Shown piece by piece: positions 1 through 12,000 of a stretch of DNA of 64,000 nt. The notes under the pieces were generated by a model. That model did not search any database. It saw nothing but the letters and a program-made list of their open reading frames with translations, and was not told the origin of the DNA. Made by a program: the position numbers and the translations under genes. Origin of the DNA: Apostichopus californicus. Taxonomy: Eukaryota; Echinodermata; Holothuroidea; Aspidochirotida; Stichopodidae. Positions within the stretch are counted from its first letter, which is position 1; each line of letters starts with the position of its first letter. The DNA lies in contig JAIPMN010000818.1 in the NCBI GenBank assembly GCA_020650975.1, positions 62,001-126,000 on the forward strand, written 5' to 3'.

Positions 1-1640
1 TGCACTCATATACACTTCTTTGTATTAGTATAAATAATTTAGAGGTAAACCATAAATTGAAAAATCAAAATTTGTAGTTATATTTTACACTTTTACTGCA
101 ATATATGAACAAAAACCTTGAGCAACAACCAAGGTAAAGAACTACAGTACGTTGTTATTGAGGTTTACTATCAAATAGCATCAGGAAATGATAAAAATCA
201 ATTTAGAAATGATATTTTTTCGTCATGTTGGAATACTTTCAATAAGAGACAGAAAATTCCAAGTTCATAAATTGGGGCACTCATTGTAAAACACTCTATT
301 TATTTGTCAATATACAACTATTTCCGCTCAAATTTTTTTTTTTATTGTGAAAAAAGTATTGTTTTTTCATTATGTATACATAGTTACAAAATAAAAAGCT
401 AACAAAAAAGTTATTACTATGGAATTGGAAAACAACTGTAAATTACTCTAAAGTAACCATATAATATTATTATTTTTGTGCTCTTTCAATAACCAAGTAA
501 TCTTATGCTAAGGAGAAATTTATGGAAATGTATCTTATTAATTATACAGTGATGATACAATCTATAAAAAGAAAGTATTCCACACTAGATAGAATGGAAA
601 GACTTACCCATCACATTAATTAATTATTCATTAATTAAGATTTCCTGTCTCTGGTATCCTATCTGCATTTCATCATCACTCCTGCTTGAAAAAGCTAGAA
701 TAAATCTAGAGTTTGACGTCCCTATGTACGACGAAGAAAGCTCCATCTCGTAAAACCAGCCTCAAACTTCCTCCTTCGAAAAATGAAAAGGAGAGTTTCA
801 TAAAAACAAGTTTCATGCAGTCGTTGGTGTTTGTGGCTTTTCAGATCTCCACTTCTCCCCCCGCTGTGGAACATAGGAACTGACAAACGTTTCACACAGT
901 CGTAGGCCCCAATGACTCTGCATGTCACACCTAGCAGGGAGCTTCTCAAAAAATTAACATCTGGTATTTACAACTGTAAATACCTAGCGGGCTGACTGGT
1001 TTGATCTGGGGTGTCTTTTTATTGAAAACTTATGGATAATTGATATATGCTTGCAATTACATATGAGATTTTAATTTACAATTGATTAGCATTGCTTCAT
1101 GTCTTAGGAATGTACGTAAGGGTTGTAAATTTTCACTGACATATATTATGCAAAGAACGGTACATGTATAGTTTTATTCTGTTAGATCTGCACTTGTCAA
1201 AGACTATATGAAGTGTTGCATTTTATTAACATTTCTAGCAGTTTCTTCAGAAGTTTGCTTTACTTATCTTTTAAATGATGTTGTGCTTTGCTATCCTAAT
1301 TAGTTAGTTTGATGTGGTTTTGTTGGTATTTATAAATCCATCAACTTATGACCTCTAGCTTAAATACAAATTCCAAAAGAAAAAGGGGAAAAATAGAAAA
1401 AAAGAGAGTTTCAGGGCATTATTAAACTGTTAATATTGCAAATTATTTTTTATTAATTATTTGTATTGCAATTCGTTAATGCCACTGCCCACTGGTATGT
1501 CCAGCGAATAATTTAGTATGCAAATTTTGTGCAGTAGGTTTGAAGGTTCTAAAGTTAGTCTCTTATAAAGTACTATGTGTTCCTGTGTACCGAAACTGAT
1601 ATACATCTTTAGACTTTGTGTACCAATTTGACCATTTTTG

Positions 1641-1700
1641 CATAGCATTTTACATAACATTTTACATAGCATTTTACATAGCGATTTACATAGCATTTTA
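1641..1700. repeat. 12-bp tandem repeat, five units
   Basis: There are five consecutive 12-bp units of the form CATAGCATTTTA, with one or two substitutions between units. It is a simple short tandem array in upstream DNA. Confidence 0.8.
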
Positions 1701-1899
1701 CAATGCAATAGTGGATAAATCGTTCCTTGATGTCTCGATATAAGGACAACAGCAATTTTCATATTCTGAAGTTTGTTGCTTTAGTTTTAGAATGAACATG
1801 GGGTCAGCTAGTCAGAACAGCATCATATCTGAATAAATTAAAAAATATTATGCATTTGATGTGGAAGAAGAAAGAGAGAGATCATTGAAAAATTCGCCC

Positions 1900-1936
1900 T
1901 TAAATATTTAAATATATTTAAATATATTTAAATATC
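1900..1936. repeat. AT-rich tandem repeat of ATATTTAA
   Basis: Repeated ATATTTAA words form a self-complementary AT tract. It can fold back on itself and is a typical unstable microsatellite. Confidence 0.7.
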
Positions 1937-1990
1937 TGACATGTAAATGCTCATTCTTCCTTCGCCAGCAATTCAAAACACAATGACACT

Positions 1991-2019
1991 ATGACCTTTT
2001 GCACACTGCAAAAGGTCAT
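1991..2019. repeat. Perfect 13-bp inverted repeat with 3-base loop
   Basis: ATGACCTTTTGCA (1991-2003) and its exact reverse complement TGCAAAAGGTCAT (2007-2019) flank CAC. Each arm carries an AAAGGTCA word, the kind of half-site bound by nuclear receptors, here in an everted arrangement. It could also be a chance hairpin or a scar of a small element. Confidence 0.7.
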
Positions 2020-3299
2020 TGTTATTCCATGTGTGTTGGTTAATGGGGAGTTGCAGCTTTTTCCTCCACTAAAAATAAGACTTCTTCCACTCTTGAAATA
2101 AAATAAAAATAAATAAAATGTAAACTATGAGCTCGATTTAAGCTTAGCGAAACTGCATAGGTTTAATAAAAAACTCAGTGTTACACCTGCGTAAGCTGAA
2201 ACCCCAAACAAGTTTACTATACTTCATCTATCTTAAAAAACTGAAGAAAAAATAATACCAACATTGCAAGCTGTCATAAATAACATTAAACATTTCATAC
2301 CCCTCCCCTCCCACCTCTATGATATTGTGCAACATTTCTAAAGGCAGTGAGCAATTGTTTGTTCCTTCTTTCTGCCCCCCTGAGTTCCCTGTGTGGTTAC
2401 ACTCATTGGACAAAGTTTGCTACTCAAGGCTTTATCTGGTGTCATTCTTATCAATCAATCTTCAGTCTCCATTTAAACACTTGTATAATTAAAATGGCAT
2501 GTGGCATTTGTGATAACCGCAACCAGCACAAACAATATTCTGTTTTTATCAAAATGAATTCCATTCCTATTCGTCGGTGTATGTTATTTCCCTGTCACCT
2601 TAGCTGCGGTTATTTTTGTCGCAGGGACATTTGTACCAAGGTAGTATTATGTGGTGTTACAAATTTACAACATCCGTTAATGATCGCCTGAGCTTGAAAT
2701 AGAATATAAGTATCAACATATCAAAGACCTTTATAAATGAAAGGTACTAATTACATCAGAAGATTGATAAAGAAAATTGATAAAGAAAAGAATAGAAAAG
2801 TAAAGAAAATTGATATAGTTCCCAATATTGATTGGTCATTATGGAAAACTAAAATCCATTAAGGAAAAAGTCAAATGACCAAAATGAAAAAACAAAAAAT
2901 GAAAATATTGTAAGCAATTTTAAATCAAAATAATTAATGTGATCAGGACTTGAAGTATATATCTCAAAAAGTGAAGAAAAATGGTAATTTGATAGGTTAC
3001 ATATAAACCAAAAGATGGAAACACAAGTCTCAAGTTTTTTAATTCAGTGGTTTTAGTTAAGCCAGAACATTTCATTTTGGTTAAACCTTATGGCATTTGC
3101 CCTCTCCTGAAAGGTTTACTAATTAAAAAGATGCATCTCCAGTGTTAATATTAGAATAAGTCAATTATTTTCAATTATTTCTAATATATTATCTCATTTT
3201 CATATTAATCAAACACAACAAAATTATATCGTCCTCATTGTTATTCTGCAAAAATAAAAAATGAGAGATTGAATTAAGTTATTTGATTGTACTAGCTGT

Positions 3300-3775
3300 C
3301 ACTACTCACCTCTCAGACTGTAGTGTTGGGTTTCATCTACCCTGTGGTCTCGCCATCTTGTATCCTACCACAGACAGCTAGTTCTCTCCTTCGCAACCTC
3401 TCCCATTGCATCATCTTCATCCTCCTTCGATGCTGTTCCCTCTGTCTAAACTCCCACCCGCATTGCTCCGTGTTTTAAAGATAGCAACTTACCTCAGTCC
3501 CCGTCCGACCAATCAGACGGCTTGATTACAGTCCCTTCCCAAACTGCTTTGCGACTTCCTGGGCTCGTCGCAGACATTCCATGAGCAACCTCTGCTAGCG
3601 GAGATAAGCTCAGTCTGCCAAGAGACTTAGCACAGAGAAAGACTACATTCCAAGAACCCATTCTTGAGAGGAAAAGAAAAACTCTAAAAACTTAGAGGAA
3701 AAGCCGCTAAACAGCCAGTGCCGTAAAGGCACTGACAAGGATCTCAAAGTCGAGGAGAAAATTTTTAAAAGGTAC
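3300..3775 (+). promoter_or_regulatory. Candidate promoter and non-coding first exon
   Basis: Compared with the AT-rich flanks, this block is richer in G+C and in CpG (for example around 3430-3620 and 3700-3750). It contains a CCAAT-box word ACCAATCAGA near 3508. It also has CATTCCA words near 3576 and 3645 that resemble the muscle MCAT element, and a possible splice donor AAAG|GTACC near 3770. No TATA box is obvious. It lies about 5 kb upstream of the ATG-bearing exon, a plausible distance for a 5'-UTR exon joining at 8906. The assignment rests on composition and motifs only. Confidence 0.3.
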
Positions 3776-6700
3776 CATTAAAAAATTCATCATTTTTTAG
3801 ATATAATTTGCTTGTTTCAGTGCATGATTTTTGTATAGTAGTAAAGCATTGCGAAGTTACTCTTACTGTGCCTCATTGATATGCATACCACACATTCCAA
3901 TGTCCTGAGCTCTCGGAACACACACTATAGTACTGTACAGAATTGTCAATTTGTTAACATTCTTCAAATACCACAATCTAATGGCTAGTGTTCTGACCTA
4001 CAATACGTTAGAGGTTTTTCACCTTTCTACTAGAAATTTCTGTAGGGAAATTTCTGTATTTGAAACGTTTTAATGTTTGTTCGAACAAGTTTTCCTGAAG
4101 TAAATATAGCCTACACTTAAGGTCTTACCATTTTAGGTATTGTGTAGTGGTTTATACCCTGGGTACCAAATACTGTACAGAAGTAAGGAATGGCTTTTGA
4201 CATTTACTATGCACTACTATAGTTTACTGTTACATATATGTAGTGTCTTATTATACACTATTATTATATGAATGTAATTACTTTAGTCAATTTTAAAGAA
4301 TTTTGTCACATCAGTGTAATTTATTTTATTCTTCTAGAGAGTTTAATTATTACTCAGTTTTATTCTTGTGGAATAGTAAGGTATTGTCAATGAGTTTGAA
4401 ACATAGTGTGTTGCTGAGGGGGGGGGAGGGGTGGGGGCAGGTTGGTCAGGGGTATGAGACACTTTTAGATAAGCTACATTTTTTTGGAAATTCTGTTTTT
4501 GCCTATACTTTCCCAATTTCTTTTTTCTAATGTTTTTGAGATTTGATTGTATTCATGTTCATTTTTGCAAATTAAGCATACTCCACAGCTAGCACATGCT
4601 AGAAATACATAAGCAATGGGAGAATCAATATTTTGTGGAAAATTATTTAAAAAAAATTAACTGTATCATGCAATGATCAAATCAATTACAGTTACATTAG
4701 CTTAATATCTTGATTGTTGAGTATTGCCAGTATCCTTTGGGAGGGGGAAGGGAGGGTGGGGGGGGGGGGAGAAAGAGGAGTAGGAGGAAGAGATTGGCAA
4801 GAGGTTGAGAGTAACATAGAGGAGCTACAATATGTGGAAGGTGCTTTTACAACATACCCTTTTCCATGTTTCTTTTAAGTATTGTTTTATCATATTTGAT
4901 TACATATGTTTCATAATTCATTTACATATTTTTGTATATTTAGCTGGTATTAGCAAGATATCCACTATACTTAAATGTGTAGTGTTAGTAATAATCATAA
5001 CTTTCATATTTAGCAGAAAATCTTTCACATAGTTAAGAAAAAAACACAAAAAAACAAGGTCATAGCAATTCTTATAGCAATTCTATCAGACTTTGATATT
5101 CATATCTTGACATTTCAACATCTGTACATTTCATTTCAAAATAACAAATTCACTGAGTTTGAGCTATAACAGATTAATTAGAATTGACCATTTTGATGGA
5201 CAAGGGGGGGGGGGGGTTGATGAGACGGGTGGGAGATGAGATGGGTGGGGTGTAACTGAAACCTCAACTTCACATTGGAAGTTTAAAACTTTCCATCAAA
5301 CTTAATCGCTTTGTTGGAAAAGAAAGGAGATGAGATGGGTAATGGGTGATTTAAGGTATGGAATGAGAGAGATGGAGGGGTTGACAAAATATCAGTTGAT
5401 GTCATTGCTTTATTTGAACTGAAACTTTATGTAAAAAACAATGTGGCTATAATTGTTATAGATACAGCTAGTGAAAAATTGTTGGCCCAATATGTTGACT
5501 GCATTTGTAAAAGTATGTGTAAAATAAAACCTGTCAGGCTAATGAATCAACATACATAATATGCAGGAAAAGGTGGGGGGAGGGAGGGCTGGGGGTGAAA
5601 ATTTTGGTATCTCTCTTGAAAGGAATTTGTGAACATAATCTAGAAATAATCTATCTGAAGTGAGGGTGATGAGGAAAGAAGGCCAAGAAAAGATGGAAGG
5701 GAACATAAGGGGAAAGAGATGATATACCAGGATGTAACTATATCTATTACACACTTATGAATGCCAGACACTCATGTCCAAAGAATGTGTTAACTCAAAG
5801 AGGGTTGGCATGAATACCATCTGAGTGCAGACGTACATACCTACGTACGTACATAGGTAGCAGAGAGATGTGTAGATAACACAGAGATATGAAAATATGG
5901 CTGACTGTGATTGGATGACAAACATGAGACAAATGCCAACGTAATTTGAGGCTAATTATGACATCTACTTTCTGTACATGAGGGTTCAAGAAGAAAGTAT
6001 GAGGCTTTTGAAACAGGGAGAAGGATTGAAATCGCAAATGACTGATTTTGTTCAACTTCAATTGGCCAGCTAATAGTCTTAATTTAAAAAGGGTTGGTAA
6101 GAAAACAGCTGTTCAAAATAGGTTATGGATGGTAAAAGTGGAGAAAAATATTTTAAATCTTTGATCATTGGATATTTATATAAACTCTTAGTAATCAATA
6201 AACATAAATTTTTGTGGTACTTTAAGTTATAAGTTAAAATTTTTGATACAAGGTGCACTGCTCATAAAGCTCATTTTATTTTGCTCTGAAGTTTTATTCT
6301 ACTAAGCTTTTTGACGTTGGTTCTGGAGTTGGAGAGATAAAGTAATCTTGAACAAGATGGAATATGTTGTTAATGTTTGATGTTAATGGTCTTGTATGTT
6401 AAGGTTTGAATTATGGAATCCACCATGTACTTATATAGAGTTTCCAATTATACATTTCATCTGGCAATTGTTGTGGCTTCTAGGAGACATTCTTTGTCTG
6501 GTTGCTATGGTGACATCATACCTTGGTGCTTGCTATTTCAGGGTGCTTAGGATGACACCTCCAATGTCATCTTAGGAATGTTGTTGTTTGGTGATGTGTC
6601 TTGCCATAGGAGCAGACAGGCCAAACATTCTGCTCCACACCCACATGGCAATTATGCAATCTTTATTAATACATCTTGTCTGAAAGCATTTACAACTATC

Positions 6701-6987
6701 ACAGTCATTAATAATATCTATTAATGACTAACTTGTAATTATAAATAATAGGTATTGCCATTAACTTTAATATATACTGTAGGGCTGGATGCTTTAGTAC
6801 TTGGTGAAGGAAATCACTTGCACACTTAAGATCACAAATTGAAATACTTTTCTTAAGTAACATTATAATGTTCTATCCACTTTTAAAACTTTTAAGTCGA
6901 TCATGATACAGTAGGTTATCTGTATTGCCCTCAAATAAAGCATGCCCCCAAAAACGGCCAAAACTTTTCAAGAGGGAGGGCTCAATT

Positions 6988-7327
6988 AGAGGGTTAGATG
7001 CCTAAGAGGGTTGGATGCCTAAGAGGGTTGGATGCCTAAGAGGGTTAGATGCCTCAGAGGGTTAGATGCCTCAGAGGGTTGGATGTCTAATACGGTTGGA
7101 TGTCTAAGAGGGTTAGATGCCTCAGAGGGTTAGATGCCTCAGAGGGTTGGATGTCTAAGAAGGTTAGATGCCTCAGAGGGTTAGATGCCTCAGAGGGGTA
7201 CATGCCTAAGAGGGTTAGATGCCTCAGAGGGTTAGATGCCTCAGAGGGGTAGATGCCTCAGAGGGGTACATGCCTAAGAGGGTTAGATGCCTCAGAGGGG
7301 TAGACACCTAAGAGGGTTAGATGCCTA
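6988..7327. repeat. 17-bp minisatellite, 20 units without indels
   Basis: Units of the form AGAGGGTTAGATGCCTA repeat with an exact 17-base period. The 340-bp array equals 20 whole units. Variants differ by point changes (TTAG or TTGG, CCTA or CCTC, GGTAC), and variant units tend to cluster, as expected from local duplication. Each unit contains GGGTTAG, but the period is not telomeric. Confidence 0.92.
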
Positions 7328-8619
7328 AGAAGCTTATATGCCTTATATGTCAAGGAGGACAGAGAATGCACTGAGAAGGGGCATCGTAACAAAGATAAGT
7401 TGCATGACCATTTAAGTGGCCATGCTAGCATTTTGGATAAAAACTAGAATTTATTGACATGTTTCTATTTTAGTCTTTATGACTTGAATGTTTGTCACCT
7501 AGCATAACCTTCACGATCTCTATTTGTTTTTGTACATAGCGAAACACACATGGCATCTGTCGATCTATTTTGATCAACATCTGTGTTTTGAACTATTAAT
7601 TGGGATGTTTAATGGATCAGAGCAGCTCTATGCAAAGCACCGATCAAACTAGATGATTAAGTTCTTTACCCGCCTCAACATCTTGTGACCTCTAGAGATA
7701 TATGCGTGGGTAATTGGTAGGGACATGTACGGGCAGCTTATGTGAGGGGCCAAGTATGTGTATGAGAGAAACATTGGCCAAGTGCCATGATGCTCCACTG
7801 TCTCGCTAACAGAAGCCAAGAAATTTAGACCTCTGAAGGTTGTGGAAGATCTGCTCTGCATTTGAACTCTCATCCTCCACCTCACCCCAAACAAAGATAT
7901 ATATTCAGTTTCCTGATTAGTATTATATATATGTAAAACTAGTATTTACTAACAAATTTGGCACCTACGTTATCTTTCCTTAGGATTAGACTCCCCAGCC
8001 CCTGCCCTGCCCCACCCCATTCCCCATCCCCACTCCATCCCCCAACCCATCTCCCATTCCATGTAGATTTTACCTTATTGGTTTTAACCAGATCTTGATG
8101 ATGCTTGCAGTGGAGTGAGGGTGTATTTCAAATGGTAACAATACATATCTATATCTTAGATTTATGTACTAAAGTCAGAGTATGTAACTTAAGTCGTAAC
8201 TGTAATGTATTTCATCGTTAAAATATCCATGTATGCAAAATTTTCCATAGTGAGTGTTATCAGAAGTAAAATGTTTTGCAATTTAGGGAATCAAAAAAGT
8301 TTCTTTTCACATTGAAATGTAATGATCTTGTACGTACCTACATTCATACCTTTTTTTGGTTATTGTTTATCCTTACTTTCAGGTTTTATTGGCTTGTCAA
8401 AGAGCTACTGTACTTTTAAATCCTTCCTCCATCAATAAGGAATGATAATTTTGGTTAAAATTTGAAACCTCAAGTTTTGTTCTTTAAACTGGTGACAGTA
8501 TATATATATAATTTTTTTTTCAAATTTCAAACTTCTTATTATCAATTTCTGATTTGTTAAATGGCTGTAACCTAGTTTTCCTGCATAATTGAATATATGT
8601 GTCTTGGTCAGTAATGTAT

Positions 8620-8633
8620 GTTGCCATGGTGAC
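8620..8633. promoter_or_regulatory. RFX X-box-like palindrome
   Basis: GTTGCCATGGTGAC matches the RFX-family X-box (GTTGCCATGGCAAC) at all but two positions. It lies about 340 bp upstream of the start codon. The function is unproven; related words occur at about 6500 and 39330, so chance is possible. Confidence 0.2.
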
Positions 8634-8905
8634 AAAATCATTACTTGAATGCACTATCATCTTTTATGTTGTCATGTTGTGTTCAATTGTATCTGGATTA
8701 TGTTTCATATTAAATGAACCATTAACATACTTAGCAAATTCAATAAAAAATATCTACAAATTAGATCATGTTCAAACTTTTCTAGATCATGCCTTTTTTT
8801 TTTAAATTTAAAAAAAAATTTTTTTAAACATTCTTTAATTTTTTTTTTAAACTCTTCAAAAACATACATTCATAATCTTTTGTTCTTTTCCATCTTCTTC
8901 ATCAG

Positions 8906-8957
8906 TGTTGAAACTTCAACCACCACCACAACTTTTTTTCATAACAAGCCCACGGCC
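8906..8957 (+). other. 5' UTR part of the ATG exon
   Basis: A strong acceptor (pyrimidine tract then ATCAG, 8881-8905) precedes this stretch. If it is used, translation would begin 52 bases in, at an ATG in the context GCCATGG, which matches the Kozak consensus. The intron phase at 8905 relative to the frame is 2, whereas most junctions between Ig domains in this gene are phase 1. This supports a UTR-containing start exon over an internal coding exon. Confidence 0.5.
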
Positions 8958-9063
8958 ATGGTAGGGCGTGGCAAGGCGAATGAAGCCCCAAAATTCACAG
9001 CACCGATAAAGAGTATCAACGCTGATGAAGGGCAGAGTGCCAGCTTACAAGCCGACGTCTCAG
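8958..9063 (+). CDS. Exon 1: start codon and first half of Ig1 (titin Z1-like)
   Basis: It encodes residues 1-35. The Ig strand pattern [19 protein letters not shown] opens an I-set domain right after the start, as in titin, whose Z1 domain also begins within about seven residues of Met1. The B-strand position that usually holds Cys is Ala, as in Z1. The exon ends in phase 1 (TCA G|GTAAAC). Confidence 0.8.
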
Positions 9064-12000
9064 GTAAACATTACAAGAAAATGACTAACAAAAAAGTAGA
9101 ATTTAAGCAATCTGTTAGAAACGTTTTTAACCTTCAAAGTACCGTTTCGCATCTGTCCACTCTGACATTGAAATGTTTGTGAATTGAATGTCTTTAAGAT
9201 TAATTCTTCTGTTTTAAACTTTCACAGGGAAGCCTCAGCCAGATATCAAATGGTATAAAGATGGCGAGGAGCTTACCCCTTCGAGAGACTATGACATGAC
9301 CTTCAAACTCGGCCGCGCTGTTTTGAAGATCACAAAGGTGAAAGCCAAACATGTCGGCACTTACAAATGCGAAGCTAGCAACGAGAGTGGAAAGGCAGAG
9401 TGTACCGCTCAGCTACAAACCAAAGGTTAGCAAGATTTAAGTTTAAAATAAATAAAATAAAACTGTTAGCAAACTGCTTATCCACTAGAGAGCCTGTGTA
9501 GGAGAATATGTAAAAGTAATTTGGCCTGACGTTTCGATTCTAGCAGGAAGATTTAAGTTTGTGAGAAATTGATATAAAATTAATCCAATTTTGCACATGT
9601 GCATATAGGGCAATGCTAAGCAGCAACATGTGCAAATAGGGCAAGCAAATTATCTCAAAGTATAATCAAATTTCAGCTTCAAATTTATTTTCTCACCTTT
9701 TGCTTACAAAAAACAAAATCGGGTAACAAAAGGAGCAAAACAGAGAGTAATTGTGAATTTTTGACAATCACAAAAAGGCAAAAGCTGTTGAGTGGAATTA
9801 TTTGCCACTTTTCAAGTGGGTATGCATATTCATGCTGCTGTGCATATTCATAGAAATTTCAATTCTTACTGAATTTGTACCCACAGGTTCTTCCCAGTCA
9901 CCACAATTCACACAGAAACTGGAGAGCCAGGTCACATCTGAGGGCAACTCGGTCCGATTTGAGGTTACTGTCTCCGGTGCGCCACCACCCACCGTGACAT
10001 GGTCTCACAACGGAGACATCCTCGAAAACTCTGTCGACATCCAAATCAAACAGGAGGGCGACGAACACTCGCTGTTTATTCCTGAAGTGTTTGATGACGA
10101 TGCCGGCAAATACATAGTAAAAGCCGAGAGTTCCACGGGAATGGCAACATGCGAAGCCACACTTGTTGTCAATCGTAAGAATATTACTTTATCCTTCTTT
10201 ACCTCATCCTTGTAAACTGTACAGTGTTTTATCAATGGTAAATCAATCATGTAAGTCTGTGCTCCAAATTTCTGTTGGATTTACACTAGCGTTTTGCAGG
10301 TAGTGCTTTGTGGTGTTGTCAAATGTAAATACTACAAATTCAACTAATGTCAATATATTTAGCATGTAATTAGATTTCTGGTCATTTGTCTCCTAGATAT
10401 TAGCGTTAGTCAGTGACCAAAGCGGAATGCTTAAAATGTTTGCTTCTCCCTCTTTCCAAAATGAAGTTTGGGTAGTCAAACAAATGACACATAGCTATGG
10501 GAATTTAGTATCAAGTAATACAATAAATCCACCAAAATAAACTAAAAAATCTTTTTTAAAGAGAATATGTGAATATTTGTATTTTCTTCAGCTGCTGGAG
10601 CTCAGGAAGACCGAGCCCAACCACCACAAGAACAACCTGTGACCCAAGCTACACCACCAGCTGAAGAACAAGCACCACCACCACCACCACAACCACAAGA
10701 GGAGGTAGGTCAAAGGTCATATGCAAGTCTTCTGTATTAGTGCCCCTAATTTGGGACACCCCAAATATAGGATGCTTGCACATGATGTAACCTAAACACT
10801 GGTATATCAGAACAAATAATGCAACCTTGTTTCCTTCATTATGAATCCAAGTATTCAATTTATTACATTTCCCTCCCTTTTCACTTTTATTGAAAACTGC
10901 AAGACTGTTGAAGATCAAATTCAGTATATTCTGATAGAAATTAAAGTTAATCTGTATGAGATTTCATCTGTTGTCTAAAGTGTTATACCATTGGTATACA
11001 TATTGTCAGCTAAGATGCATGGTAAGAGCACCACTGAACACTGTATTATTCTTGGCATTGCCAAAGACAGGAACAAGTTGCAATTTTACAGCAATAAAGT
11101 ACCTTCCTAATTTTAGCCACAACTTCTGCAAGTTTGACCAAACCTGGGCAATTTAATTTTTTAGGACAAAGAAAAAATTCTTGTGGCAGGATTCATTCAA
11201 ATGTTTGATGTTGTATTCAATTAAGGCAAATGTGTTTAGCAGGTTAAGTCTGCCATTTTCTTTGTTACCATGTTACTTGTCTGGCTTAGCTTTGTCTGTG
11301 AGAGGTAAGACAGTTCTGAGTTAGAACCTGAATTCTTTGTTGTCAGAACCAAGATTGACCCTGTAGTGAGTCTATGTTATAACTAAGGATGCTGTTATTC
11401 TCTCTTTCCCTTCAGATTCAGAAAACAGAAGAACCTGTCGTTGAATCTACTCCTGCAGCGCCACCACAAGCTGCACCCAAAGCAACACCACAGTCACCAC
11501 CAAAATTTGTCAAGGTAGTTTTGTGATTTGAATCGTCTTTAAATTAATTTTCTAATTGACGATTCCCTTTAATTTATTGAAATTAAATTTGTCAAAGGAT
11601 TTTTTGGTCTATTCCTGCTCCAAGTTAACATTTGATGATTTGCCAATTACAGATTAGGTTCAGACAAGTATCTACAATTGGCAGCAAAGTTTACATTATG
11701 ATGTACAATACACGCAGTAAAACCTTTTCAATTGGAATCAATTTCCTGGCCAACATTCTACCTGATTATCATCCAAGGTCAAAGGTCACCTTCTCTAGTG
11801 GATTCAACAATTGCCATGAGCTAGCTATGATTGGTTAACAGTGCTTTCTGTATATTTCCATAGCAGTCCAAAGAACTAAGTCTTGAATTTTCAATGACAT
11901 ATTGGGACATAATAACTAGAGAAAATTGCAGTGTGTATGTTGCATGGGTTACTGGCTGGGTGTCGAGAATGAAAAACTTATATCCACTAATCACAAAATG

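Larger units (their letters stand above)
1..3299. other. Upstream intergenic DNA, no gene recognised
   Basis: This stretch is AT-rich, and its open frames are short and show no domain or codon pattern I recognise. A somewhat CpG-richer patch lies at about 700-970, including a TGACGTC (CRE-like) word near 715, but I cannot assign it. It holds a 12-bp tandem repeat, an AT-rich tandem repeat and a perfect hairpin, listed separately. Confidence 0.5.
3776..8905. other. Upstream DNA (possible first intron), no coding exon seen
   Basis: About 5 kb of AT-rich sequence holds G-rich runs (near 4422, 4750 and 5203), a 17-bp minisatellite and a C-rich tract at about 7985-8062. I see no convincing coding exon. 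If the first exon lies at 3300-3775, this is intron 1. Confidence 0.45.

Noticed and set aside
722-949. A 75-codon minus-strand open frame in a slightly CpG-rich patch
   Set aside because: It is short, with no recognisable domain and no splice support.
2347-2691. A 114-codon + strand open frame upstream
   Set aside because: It shows no domain, no related frame nearby, and Cys/His placement with no regular pattern; it looks random in AT-rich DNA.
4422-5213. G-quadruplex regulatory cluster at the G-runs
   Set aside because: Similar G-runs recur in many introns (19325, 22098, 47620) without positional logic; they look like general simple sequence.
6988-7327. Interstitial telomere repeat, because of GGGTTAG words
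   Set aside because: The period is 17, not 6, and the hexamer is never tandem.
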